Positions 1 through 6,323 of a stretch of 6,323 nucleotides of DNA are shown here, piece by piece. The stretch covers positions 1-6,323 of the forward strand of contig DATFBR010000243.1 in the NCBI GenBank assembly GCA_035253685.1, read 5' to 3'. The DNA comes from DASRTE01 sp035253685 (GTDB taxonomy: Bacteria; Actinomycetota; Actinomycetes; Jiangellales; Jiangellaceae). The first letter of the stretch is position 1, and each line of letters begins with the position of its first letter. The position numbers were made by a program, and so were the translations under genes. A model generated the notes under the pieces. That model was not told the origin of the DNA and did not search any database. It saw only the letters and a list, made by a program, of their open reading frames with translations.

Positions 1-919
1 CACCCTCGGCGTCCGAGCCGAGGCCAGGGCCGACCACCCAGGCCTGGACCCTGCCACTCGCGGCCACCGACTCGGGCCAGTGGTGCCGCACCTGCCGAGC
101 AGCCTCGTCCGAGCCCAGGTAGCGGACCATCCCGGCGCCGCTGCGGACGGCCCCGCCGACCGTCAGTACCGCGGCACCTGCGAACTCCGGCGAACCGGCG
201 ACCACGCCGACCACGCCGCGCGAGTACTTGTCAGCGTCACGACGAGGCCGGGGGAGGCGGTCGGCGACGTCGGCCGGTTCCAGGACCTCGACGGCCGGCT
301 CCGCGAGGAACGGGCCGAGTCCGATGTCGATGTGTTCGACCCGACCGGCGGCGGCCGCGGCCGGGTCGACGACCAGCCCGATCTTCCGCGCACCGAAGGT
401 CACGGTCACGTCGGCCACGACGTGGGAACCGGGCAGCTCACCGGTGTCGGCGTCGACGCCGCTGGGCAGGTCGACGGCGACGACCAGCCCCCCGTCGCGG
501 GCGAGTTCGGCCAGGTCGGCCGCCTCGGCACGCAGTCCACCGGAACCACCGATGCCGACCAGCCCGTCGACGACGAGGTCGGAGCCGGCCACCGCCCGGA
601 TCGGGTCACTGGTCACCTGGCCCCCCGCGGCCCGCAGGGCGGCCAGTCCCTGACCGTGCGCGCGTTCGGGACGGACGAGCACGGCATCGACCCGCGCTCC
701 TCGTCGAGCCAGCCGTGCCCCCGCGTACAGCGCGTCTCCGCCGTTGTCCCCAGCTCCGACGAGCACCACCACCCGGGCGCCGTAGGGCCCGCGGAGCAGG
801 CGGGCGCAGCGTGCCGCGAGTGCTGCTGCTGCGCGCTGCATGAGCGCACCGGGGGGCAGTTGCGCCATCAGCGCACTCTCCGCCGCCCGGATGTCCCGGA
901 CCGGGTGGGCGCCGATCAC
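1..919 (-). CDS. nnr: Bifunctional NAD(P)H-hydrate epimerase / ADP-dependent NAD(P)H-hydrate dehydratase, C-terminus cut off by window edge
   Basis: This enzyme repairs hydrated nicotinamide cofactors in the cytoplasm. The N-terminal YjeF domain epimerises NAD(P)HX, and the C-terminal carbohydrate-kinase-like domain dehydrates the S form using ADP or ATP. I translated 306 codons from the GTG at 919. The epimerase domain covers about residues 1-215. It begins PVRDIRAAE, has the nucleotide loop GAGDNGGDALYAGARL (55-70), DGLVGIGGSG (118-127) and the catalytic-region motif VAVDLPSGVDADTG (147-160), then VTVTFGARKIGL. The dehydratase domain starts near residue 230 with DKYSRGVVGVVAGSPEF and GAVRSGAGMVRY, and reaches VVGPGLGSD (296-303). 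The catalytic Asp region expected further on lies off the left edge. The GTG start is favoured by a strong GGAGGG six bases upstream and by a 4-bp GTGA overlap with the acpS stop, which suggests translational coupling. The first loop carries Asp where many homologues have Asn (GNNGGD). I consider this a tolerated variant. Identity is close to certain. Confidence 0.95.
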   Translation of the reverse strand, partial: MIGAHPVRDIRAAESALMAQLPPGALMQRAAAALAARCARLLRGPYGARVVVLVGAGDNGGDALYAGARLARRGARVDAVLVRPERAHGQGLAALRAAGGQVTSDPIRAVAGSDLVVDGLVGIGGSGGLRAEAADLAELARDGGLVVAVDLPSGVDADTGELPGSHVVADVTVTFGARKIGLVVDPAAAAAGRVEHIDIGLGPFLAEPAVEVLEPADVADRLPRPRRDADKYSRGVVGVVAGSPEFAGAAVLTVGGAVRSGAGMVRYLGSDEAARQVRHHWPESVAASGRVQAWVVGPGLGSDAEG

Positions 920-1272
920 GGCCGGCCCTCCAGGACGACGACTGCCGAGGCGATGCGGGCGTCGTGCGACAGCGACAGGTGGACGCCGTCGACGCCGAGT
1001 TCCTTGCAGCGTTGCGCCACCGAGCCACGCACCTCGAACCAGGGACGCCCGTCGGCCGTCGTCACCACCTCGGCGTCCTGCCATCGCAGCCCCTCCGGCG
1101 CCCCCAGCGCCTTGGCCAGGGCCTCCTTGGCTGCAAACCGGGCCGCCTGCGACGCGATCGGCCGCTCACGCTCCCGGGCAGTGAACACCCGGTCGAGAAG
1201 GCGAGGCGTGCGCTCGATCGTCTCGGCGAACCGTCCGACGTCGACGACGTCGACTCCCACGCCCACGATCAC
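916..1272 (-). CDS. acpS: Holo-[acyl-carrier-protein] synthase
   Basis: AcpS transfers 4'-phosphopantetheine from coenzyme A to the conserved serine of apo-ACP, activating it for fatty acid synthesis. The 118-residue product has the usual length for the family. It shows the N-terminal MIVGVGVDVVDVGRF, where Asp8 should be a Mg2+ ligand, then ARFAAKEALAKALG (44-57), where Glu50 should be the second metal ligand, and the C-terminal HLSLSHD (98-104). I chose the GTG at 1272 because family members start immediately before the (I/V)VGVGVD strand. A longer form from the GTG at 1293 adds seven residues (MECQADP) and cannot be excluded. Neither GTG has a convincing Shine-Dalgarno. The GTG at 1272 overlaps the stop of a short 11-codon frame that does have one. 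The stop overlaps nnr by 4 bp. AcpS consumes CoA, whose synthesis begins with the nearby CoaA. Confidence 0.95.
   Translation of the reverse strand: MIVGVGVDVVDVGRFAETIERTPRLLDRVFTARERERPIASQAARFAAKEALAKALGAPEGLRWQDAEVVTTADGRPWFEVRGSVAQRCKELGVDGVHLSLSHDARIASAVVVLEGRP
926..931 (-). promoter_or_regulatory. Shine-Dalgarno for nnr
   Basis: Read on the minus strand, GGAGGG ends six bases before the GTG at 919. It lies inside the last codons of acpS and fixes the nnr start at the GTGA overlap. This spacing is ideal for a ribosome reinitiating after acpS. Confidence 0.75.
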
Positions 1273-1296
1273 AGGGTCAGCTTGGCATTCCACCCG

Positions 1297-1348
1297 GTGA
1301 TCATGTCGACCTCGCCTCCGGGCCCGGCGGCAGCGTCGACATGATCAC
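1297..1348. terminator. 52-bp imperfect palindrome between glmS and acpS (putative terminator or mRNA stem-loop)
   Basis: Perfect 14-bp arms at 1297-1310 and 1335-1348 (GTGATCATGTCGAC and its reverse complement) enclose a loop that folds again around the same centre (GCC-T-CCGGGCCCGG-C-GGC, 1314-1331). In all, 22 of 26 positions pair. It begins 15 bases past the glmS stop, as expected for a terminator, but no T-tract follows on the minus strand. Many actinobacterial terminators lack one. It also lies just 24 bases before the acpS start, so it could instead act as an RNA structure in a glmS-acpS transcript. The palindrome is seen directly. The role is inferred. Confidence 0.6.
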
Positions 1349-1363
1349 GGGCTCGACCGTCTC

Positions 1364-3211
1364 CTACTCGACGGTGACGCTCTTGGCCAGGTTGCGGGGC
1401 TGGTCGACGTCGAACCCGCGCATGTTCGCCATCTCGCAGGCGAACACCTGCAGCGGCACCACGGCGACCAACGGCTGGAGCAGCGTCGGACACGCCGGCA
1501 CCCGGATCAGGTGGTCGGCATAGGGGACGACGGCCTCGTCGCCCTCCTCGGCGATGACGACGGTGCGCGCACCCCTGGCCCTGACCTCCTGGATGTTGGA
1601 GACGATCTTGTCATGCAGGACGGACCGGCCGCGCGGAGGGGGCACCACGACGAAGACGGGTACGCCTTCCTCGATCAGCGCGATCGGCCCGTGTTTGAGT
1701 TCGCCCGCGGCGAAGCCCTCGGCGTGCATGTAGGCGATCTCCTTCAGCTTGAGCGCACCCTCCAACGCCACCGGGTAGCCCACGTGCCGCCCCACGAACA
1801 GGACCGACGTCACCGCCGCCAGCTCGCGGGCCAGCGCCCGCACCGGCTCCATCGTCTCCAGCACCTGGTCGACCTTGCCGGGCATGTCGGAAAGCTCGCG
1901 AACGACGGCGCGGATCTCGTCGCCCCACTTCGTCCCTCGAAGCTGGCCGAGGTAGAGCGCGACCAGATAGCAGGCGACGAGCTGGGTGAGGTGTGCCTTC
2001 GTCGACGCGACCGCGACCTCCGGACCCGCATGGGTGTAGAGCACCGCATCGGACTCGCGCGGAATCGTCGAGCCGTTGGTGTTCGAGATCGCCAGGACCC
2101 GGGCACCCTGCTCGCGCGCGTACCGCAGCGCCATCAGGGTGTCCATGGTCTCGCCGGACTGACTGATCGCCACCACCAGCGTCTGTCGGTCGACGACGGG
2201 GTCGCGGTAGCGGAACTCGCTGGCCAGTTCCACCTCGCACGGAACCCGGGTCCAGTGCTCGATCGCGTACTTGGCGACCATGCCCGCGTGGTAGGCCGTG
2301 CCGCAGGCGATGACGATCACCTTGTCGACGTCGCGAAGTTCGTCATCAGACAGGCGCATCTCGTCCAACGAGAGCCGACCGTCCGAGCCGACCCGGCCGA
2401 GCAAGGTGTCGGCGACGGCTCTGGGCTGCTCGGCGATCTCCTTGAGCATGAAGTAGTCGTAGCCGCCCTTCTCGGCGGCCGAGGCGTCCCAGTTGACGTG
2501 GTAGCGCTTCTCCTCGACGGGTGCACCGTCGAAATCGGTCAGCGTCACGCTCTCCGGTGTGATCTCGACGACCTGCCCCTCCCCGATCTCCATGGCCTCC
2601 CGGGTGTGGGCGATGAACGCGGCCACGTCCGAGGCGAGGAAGTTCTCGCCCGCGCCGAGTCCGACGACCAGCGGCGAGTTGCGGCGTGCCGCCACGACGC
2701 GGTCGGGGGCGTCGGCGTGAACGGCGACCAGCGTGAACGCGCCCCGGAGGCGACGACAGACGGCGCGCATGGCGTCGGCGAGGTCGGATCCGGCGGCGAC
2801 TTCGGCCGCGAGCAGGTGCGAGACGACCTCGGTGTCGGTCTCCGACTCGAACGCCACCCCGGACTCCTCGAGCCCGGACCGCAACCGGGCGAAGTTCTCG
2901 ATGATCCCGTTGTGGATGACGGCGACCCGGCCGGACTCGTCGAGGTGGGGGTGGGCGTTGCGGTCGGTAGGGGCGCCGTGGGTGGCCCAGCGGGTATGAC
3001 CCAGGCCGGTCGTCGAGGTCGGCAGCGGCCGGTCGCCGAGCGCCTTCTCGAGGTTCTCCAGCTTGCCGGCCCGTTTCGCGGAGGCCAGCGCACCGTCGGC
3101 CACGACGGCTACGCCGGCCGAGTCGTAACCGCGGTACTCCAACCTCCGCAAGCCCTCGATCACGACGTCGATCGCGGACTGGTCCCCGACGTATCCCACG
3201 ATTCCGCACAC
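1364..3211 (-). CDS. glmS: Glutamine--fructose-6-phosphate aminotransferase (isomerizing), glucosamine-6-phosphate synthase
   Basis: GlmS makes glucosamine-6-phosphate from fructose-6-phosphate and glutamine, the first committed step towards UDP-GlcNAc and peptidoglycan. The product is 615 residues, a normal length. The N-terminal Ntn glutaminase domain (about 2-235) starts at catalytic Cys2 (MCGIVGYVG), with RRLEYRGYDSAG, HTRWATHG (72-79), HNGIIENF (100-107) and SETDTE. The two SIS sugar domains follow: ACGTAYHAG (302-310), SQSGET (350-355), VASTKA (401-406), then GRHVGYPVALEGALKLKEIA and ELKHGPIALIEEG (504-516) with the ring-opening His508. The C-terminal tail DQPRNLAKSVTVE carries the active-site Lys610. 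The frame stays open for 96 more codons upstream, but the GTG at 3211 is chosen because Cys2 must become the N-terminal nucleophile. There is no Shine-Dalgarno. A TACCCT box seven bases upstream would fit a leaderless transcript. No glmS ribozyme is possible in so short a leader. Confidence 0.98.
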   Translation of the reverse strand: MCGIVGYVGDQSAIDVVIEGLRRLEYRGYDSAGVAVVADGALASAKRAGKLENLEKALGDRPLPTSTTGLGHTRWATHGAPTDRNAHPHLDESGRVAVIHNGIIENFARLRSGLEESGVAFESETDTEVVSHLLAAEVAAGSDLADAMRAVCRRLRGAFTLVAVHADAPDRVVAARRNSPLVVGLGAGENFLASDVAAFIAHTREAMEIGEGQVVEITPESVTLTDFDGAPVEEKRYHVNWDASAAEKGGYDYFMLKEIAEQPRAVADTLLGRVGSDGRLSLDEMRLSDDELRDVDKVIVIACGTAYHAGMVAKYAIEHWTRVPCEVELASEFRYRDPVVDRQTLVVAISQSGETMDTLMALRYAREQGARVLAISNTNGSTIPRESDAVLYTHAGPEVAVASTKAHLTQLVACYLVALYLGQLRGTKWGDEIRAVVRELSDMPGKVDQVLETMEPVRALARELAAVTSVLFVGRHVGYPVALEGALKLKEIAYMHAEGFAAGELKHGPIALIEEGVPVFVVVPPPRGRSVLHDKIVSNIQEVRARGARTVVIAEEGDEAVVPYADHLIRVPACPTLLQPLVAVVPLQVFACEMANMRGFDVDQPRNLAKSVTVE

Positions 3212-3245
3212 GGCGGACAGGGTACGCCCAGTGCAGGATGGCCCC
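3212..3245. promoter_or_regulatory. Divergent glmS/coaA start region with candidate -10 box
   Basis: Only 34 bp separate the two start codons, so at least one promoter must overlap the opposite coding region. On the minus strand TACCCT (3219-3224) lies seven bases before the glmS GTG, the spacing expected if transcription starts at the GTG itself. I found no good -35 partner. On the plus strand CAGGAT (3234-3239) sits six bases before the coaA GTG and is both a weak -10 candidate and part of its ribosome binding site. The assignment is tentative. Confidence 0.35.
3235..3238 (+). promoter_or_regulatory. Shine-Dalgarno for coaA
   Basis: AGGA lies seven bases before the GTG at 3246 and supports that start over the in-frame GTG at 3231. 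The latter has a weaker AGGG eight bases upstream (3219-3222). Confidence 0.5.
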
Positions 3246-4193
3246 GTGACGCAGCCGATCGACGCCTCGCCGTTCGTCGACCTCGACCGGCCGGCGTGGT
3301 CGCGCCTCCGCGACCAGACGCCTCTGCCCCTCACGGCCACCGAGTTGGACGCGGTTCGTGGCATCGGCGACGAGGTCGACTTGGACGAGGTCCGCGACGT
3401 GTACCTGCCGCTCTCGCGGCTGCTGAACCTGCACACGCGCGCCATCGGTGCGCTGCACAAGGCCACCAAGTCGTTCCTCGGCGTCTTCCCCGAGCGCACG
3501 CCCTACGTGATCGGGATCGCGGGCTCGGTCGCCGTCGGCAAGTCGACAATTGCCCGGCTGCTGCGCCTGCTGCTCGCCCGCTGGCCGGACCATCCCGACG
3601 TCGCACTCGTCACGACCGACGGGTTCCTTCTGCCCAACGCCGAACTGGAGCGGCGCGGGCTGCTGGCCCGCAAAGGCTTCCCCGAGTCGTACGATCGGCG
3701 GGCCCTGTTGCGGTTCGTCGCCGCGGTCAAGTCCGGCGCCGCCGAGGTGACGGCGCCGGTCTACTCGCATCTGACCTACGACGTCGTTCCGGGCGAGCAG
3801 GTGGTGATCCGCCGGCCGGACATCGTGCTGCTCGAAGGGCTCAACGTGCTGCAGCCCGCCCGACCCCGGCAGAACGGGATCTCCGGTCTGGCGGTGAGCG
3901 ACTTCTTCGACTTCTCGATCTACGTCGACGCGGAGCCGGACGACATTCGGCGCTGGTACGTCTCGCGCTTCTTGCGACTGCGCGACACGGCGTTCCGCGA
4001 TCCCGCCTCGTACTTCCGCCGTTTCGCCGACCTCGACCACGACGCTGCGGTGTCCCGGGCGGAGCAGCTGTGGGACACCATCAACGGTCCCAACCTGGAG
4101 CAGAACATCATGCCCACGCGCGGCCGGGCCACCCTCGTGCTGCACAAGGACGGTGACCACTCCGTCCGGCGCATCCGCCTCCGCAAGATCTGA
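3246..4193 (+). CDS. coaA: Type I pantothenate kinase
   Basis: CoaA phosphorylates pantothenate with ATP to give 4'-phosphopantothenate, the regulated first step of coenzyme A synthesis. The 315-residue product matches the bacterial family length (about 310-320). The Walker A loop is GSVAVGKST (93-101). Then come TTDGFLLPNAEL (123-134) with the likely catalytic Asp125, RKGFPESYDRRALLRF (142-157), PVYSHLTYD (171-179), LEGLNVLQ (196-203), RWYVSRFL (236-243) and NIMPTRGRATLVLHKDGDHS near the C-terminus. The GTG at 3246 gives MTQPIDASPFVDLDR, which lines up without a gap with the N-terminus I recall for Mycobacterium tuberculosis CoaA. A GTG at 3231 would add five residues. A short stretch after LEGLNVLQ (PARPRQNGISG) is longer than in the mycobacterial protein. 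The gene is divergent from glmS and convergent with the oxidase gene. AcpS, encoded nearby, uses the CoA made downstream of this step. Confidence 0.97.
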   Translation: MTQPIDASPFVDLDRPAWSRLRDQTPLPLTATELDAVRGIGDEVDLDEVRDVYLPLSRLLNLHTRAIGALHKATKSFLGVFPERTPYVIGIAGSVAVGKSTIARLLRLLLARWPDHPDVALVTTDGFLLPNAELERRGLLARKGFPESYDRRALLRFVAAVKSGAAEVTAPVYSHLTYDVVPGEQVVIRRPDIVLLEGLNVLQPARPRQNGISGLAVSDFFDFSIYVDAEPDDIRRWYVSRFLRLRDTAFRDPASYFRRFADLDHDAAVSRAEQLWDTINGPNLEQNIMPTRGRATLVLHKDGDHSVRRIRLRKI

Positions 4194-4223
4194 CCCGCCT
4201 CCGCCGAGCCGCCCGTTGATCAC

Positions 4224-4291
4224 GTTCACCACCTTGGTGGACGGTTCACCAGGCTCCGGACCCTGGTGAACGGTCCGCAAGCCTGGTGAAG
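4224..4291. terminator. 68-bp nested palindrome in the coaA/oxidase convergent gap (putative bidirectional terminator)
   Basis: The core is GTTCACCAGG (4244-4253) and its exact reverse complement (4262-4271) around TCCGGA, with GGAC/GTCC pairing again outside (4239-4242 and 4273-4276), giving 17 of 19 pairs. About the same centre (4257.5), a second copy of GTTCACC (4224-4230) faces GGTGAAG (4285-4291). A smaller hairpin CCACC-TT-GGTGG occupies 4229-4240. It starts 30 bases after the coaA stop and ends 41 bases before the oxidase stop, so a terminator serving both convergent genes is the simplest reading. There is no clear T-tract on either side. Confidence 0.6.
4224..4291. repeat. Repeated GTTCACC heptamer array
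   Basis: GTTCACC occurs at 4224 and 4244, exactly 20 bp apart. Its inverted form occurs at 4265 (GGTGAAC) and, with one change, at 4236 (GGTGGAC) and 4285 (GGTGAAG). The longer unit CCTGGTGAA occurs at 4262 and 4282, again 20 bp apart. The 20-bp period puts units on nearly the same DNA face, as in a protein-binding array, but duplication of one hairpin arm would also produce it. Confidence 0.55.
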
Positions 4292-4332
4292 TTCGGCCAC
4301 GGACGTACCCGCCACGATGCAAATGGCAAGGG

Positions 4333-6323
4333 CTACTCCGGGTTCGGCTGACCGGGCTGCACCGGGCCGATCCGGTAGGGCCGCATCATCTCGTTGTCCT
4401 CGTGCTCGACGATGTGGCAGTGCCAGACGAACTGGCCGGGATTGGTGAAGTGCATGCGCACCCGCGTCACCTGGCCAGGCAGGGACGTGACCGTATCCTT
4501 GAATCCGGTCTCCCATGACTCGGGTGGAGTGATCACCCCGTCCAGCTGAACGGGCTGGACGACCTCGCCCTCCTCGTCGAGCACCAAGCCCTCGCGGTTC
4601 ACCACCTCGAAGGCCACCTCGTGGATGTGCATCGGATGTGCATCTGCGGTGGTGTTGTAGAACTCCCAGACCTCCGTGTTGCCGACGACGGGGTTCTCGG
4701 CGACCGGATCCATCCAGAGCTTCTCCACCGCCACGCCGCCCGCAGAGAGCACGCCGAGGAGCGCCTCGACCGGCCCGTCGACGTCGTTGCCTTGGGCGTC
4801 GAATCCGATGGCACTCGCCTCGATGAGCGCCAGCGGCCTGGTCACCGTCTCGGCCGGGAGCGGAGTGATGGCCGGAAGCACCAGGAACTGCGGCGGTGTC
4901 GTCGGATCGGGCGCCACCGCCGGTACCACCCGGAACTGCATGATCTGTCCCGTCGAGTCCGGGTCGGCGGCGTCGAAGTCTCCGTCGGCGGGTTCCCCGG
5001 GTTCCCCGCCGCCGAACGGCTCGTCCGGACCGACGTTGCCGAGGACGTAGTTGCCCACCGGCACGTTGGTGAAGTCCACGATCAGGTCGGCACGCTCCGC
5101 CAGCGCCATCAGCAGCCGGTTGCCGTTCGTGGCAGTGAGGTTGACAGGTGCCGAGAGAAACCCGCCCTCGTTGCCGATGTCCCAGACCTCGACGCCGGGG
5201 ATCTGGTTGAAGTCCAGGATCAGGAAGCGGGACTGGCAGCCGTTGAGGAACCTGATCCGGTAGCGACGCTGCTCGACGGTCTGGAACGGCCACGTGTTGC
5301 CGTTGACCATGATCATGTTGCCGAAGAACTCCGGGTTCCAGATCGGCGAGAACGGCCCATCGGGGATGTAGGGGCCGGCGAGTTCGTCGAAGAACTCGCG
5401 GGTGTCGGGGTAGAACAGCGACCCGTCGGCGTTGAACGACCGATCCTGGATCGCGATCGGAATCTCGAAGTAGGTCTTGTTGGGTGGAAACTTGTCACCC
5501 TCCCTGGGCGCCGGGCCGGGGAGCACCGCGACGGTGCCGAACCGGCTGTCCAGGACCGCCTTGTCGCCGGCTGGACCGCCGCGAATGATGTAGAAGCCAG
5601 CTGGCCCTGCGTACACGTTGAGCCGAGTCATGCCGAGTGTGTGGTCGTGATACCACTTGGTGGCCGCGCGGTCGGGGTTCGGGTACTGGAACGTGGCGAA
5701 TCCGGGTCCCCAGGCCGCGCCGAAGCTGGCGGCCGCCTTGCCGGCGAAGAAGTTGTACCAGGTGCCTTCCGTGGCGAAGCCGTCCGGAACGTTGCCCGCC
5801 GCGGGCAGGTACCAGGCCTCGGCATAGCCGTCGCTCTCGTCGCCCACGTCGGTAGATCCGTGCAGGTGGGTGACGATCGGCACCGGGCCGTCGTACCGCC
5901 CCGGTGTCATCGTGAACTCGGGACGCATGTCGCGGCCAGACACACCGCCTGGTGGGTTGGCCCAATGCAGCGTCGGGTCGACCGGCAGCAGGTGCGGTAG
6001 GAAGCGACCGTTGGCGTCGACCAGATCATTGATCCACTTGACCCGGACCGGCCGGTTGTGCATGGCCTCGATCGTGAGCGACGGCGCATGGTGGACCAGC
6101 AGCCCTTTGCCGCCAGCCGACGTGACGGCGCCGTACCCCCATACCGTGGTCATAGGCAGACCCGCAGGCAGGATCTGCTGGTCGAACTGCCGCATCGAGA
6201 TCTCGTAGTAGTCCGCAGGCTTGCCGCCCGGCATCATGATCGTGGCCGCCCGCGGCATGACTGGCGGGATGAGCAGCGGCGTCACAAACTTGGTCACGTC
6301 TGCGGGATGAAGCGTTCCGCCGG
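4333..6323 (-). CDS. Multicopper oxidase, CotA / bilirubin oxidase / phenoxazinone synthase-like; N-terminus beyond window
   Basis: This copper enzyme should oxidise a substrate by one-electron steps and reduce O2 to water. The 662 visible codons contain all four copper-binding motifs. HLHG is at 5857-5868. HDH, in WYHDHTLGMTRLNVYAGPAG, is at 5641-5649. HPMHIH is at 4621-4638. HCHIVEHEDNEMM is at 4384-4422, with the type 1 Cys, the second His and the axial Met as in CotA (HCHILEHED-type). These give a full type 1 site and trinuclear cluster, so the enzyme should be active. The frame is open past the GTG at 6297 to the window end (GGTLHPADVTKFVTPLLIPPVMP), and this stretch resembles the interior N-terminal strand of CotA-type enzymes, so the true start and any signal peptide are off the right edge. 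A Gly/Asp/Glu-rich loop (4941-5022) sits between cupredoxin domains. Substrate (phenolics, bilirubin-like, aminophenols, metal ions) cannot be inferred. The gene is convergent with coaA and stands alone here. Confidence 0.92.
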   Translation of the reverse strand, partial: GGTLHPADVTKFVTPLLIPPVMPRAATIMMPGGKPADYYEISMRQFDQQILPAGLPMTTVWGYGAVTSAGGKGLLVHHAPSLTIEAMHNRPVRVKWINDLVDANGRFLPHLLPVDPTLHWANPPGGVSGRDMRPEFTMTPGRYDGPVPIVTHLHGSTDVGDESDGYAEAWYLPAAGNVPDGFATEGTWYNFFAGKAAASFGAAWGPGFATFQYPNPDRAATKWYHDHTLGMTRLNVYAGPAGFYIIRGGPAGDKAVLDSRFGTVAVLPGPAPREGDKFPPNKTYFEIPIAIQDRSFNADGSLFYPDTREFFDELAGPYIPDGPFSPIWNPEFFGNMIMVNGNTWPFQTVEQRRYRIRFLNGCQSRFLILDFNQIPGVEVWDIGNEGGFLSAPVNLTATNGNRLLMALAERADLIVDFTNVPVGNYVLGNVGPDEPFGGGEPGEPADGDFDAADPDSTGQIMQFRVVPAVAPDPTTPPQFLVLPAITPLPAETVTRPLALIEASAIGFDAQGNDVDGPVEALLGVLSAGGVAVEKLWMDPVAENPVVGNTEVWEFYNTTADAHPMHIHEVAFEVVNREGLVLDEEGEVVQPVQLDGVITPPESWETGFKDTVTSLPGQVTRVRMHFTNPGQFVWHCHIVEHEDNEMMRPYRIGPVQPGQPNPE

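Noticed and set aside
80..1300. A 406-codon plus-strand open frame opposite nnr and acpS
   Set aside because: The opposite strand encodes two well-recognised enzymes; this translation has no family features and arises from GC-rich codon structure.
3212..3499. A 96-residue N-terminal extension of GlmS
   Set aside because: Class II amidotransferases need Cys directly after the initiator residue; the extension is out-of-frame coaA antisense sequence with no conserved content.
1511..4156. An 881-codon open frame on the plus strand, antisense to glmS and then out of frame across coaA
   Set aside because: It has no recognisable domain and is rich in Arg, Gly, Asp and His as expected from reading GC-rich codons off frame. 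Both genes it covers are fully conserved in their own frames.
2346..4322. A 658-codon minus-strand open frame across glmS and coaA
   Set aside because: Low-complexity Arg/Gly-rich translation without motifs. It is antisense to the convincing coaA and out of frame with glmS.
6295..6297. The GTG as true start of the multicopper oxidase
   Set aside because: The frame remains open upstream to the window end, and the sequence there continues the conserved CotA-like N-terminal strand, so this GTG is internal.
1..6323. Hidden mobile element, CRISPR array, tRNA or toxin-antitoxin pair
   Set aside because: No regularly spaced repeats, transposase or integrase motifs, cloverleaf sequence or small paired genes were seen; the only repeats are the two intergenic palindromes.

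Overview
This window is high-GC (strong G/C preference at third codon positions, GTG starts) and reads as a chromosomal segment of an actinobacterium. The CoaA, GlmS, AcpS and Nnr proteins resemble actinomycete versions, and a pseudonocardial-type lineage is my best guess. That placement rests on remembered sequence similarity, not on a search. No rRNA, tRNA, CRISPR array, insertion sequence or phage-type gene was seen.

Layout. Positions 1-919 (minus strand) hold the start of a fused NAD(P)HX epimerase/dehydratase gene that runs off the left edge. It overlaps by 4 bp the stop of acpS (916-1272, minus), which encodes holo-ACP synthase. A 91-bp gap containing a large 52-bp imperfect palindrome separates acpS from glmS (1364-3211, minus), which encodes glucosamine-6-phosphate synthase. 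Only 34 bp separate the glmS start from the divergent coaA gene (3246-4193, plus), which encodes type I pantothenate kinase. A 139-bp convergent gap with a nested 68-bp palindromic repeat array lies between coaA and a large CotA-like multicopper oxidase gene (4333 to beyond 6323, minus), whose N-terminus lies outside the window. No gene-free stretch exceeds 300 bp.

Functional logic. Four of the five genes are housekeeping. CoaA commits pantothenate to coenzyme A. AcpS spends CoA to make holo-acyl carrier protein. GlmS feeds amino sugars into peptidoglycan. Nnr repairs damaged NAD(P)H. As I recall, glmS, coaA, acpS and nnr genes cluster in other actinomycetes too. The multicopper oxidase is the accessory member, and its substrate cannot be read from sequence.

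I do not see a new multi-gene system here. The most unusual content is in the non-coding gaps: two elaborate palindromes, a possible 11-codon leader that overlaps the acpS start, and a very tight divergent promoter region.
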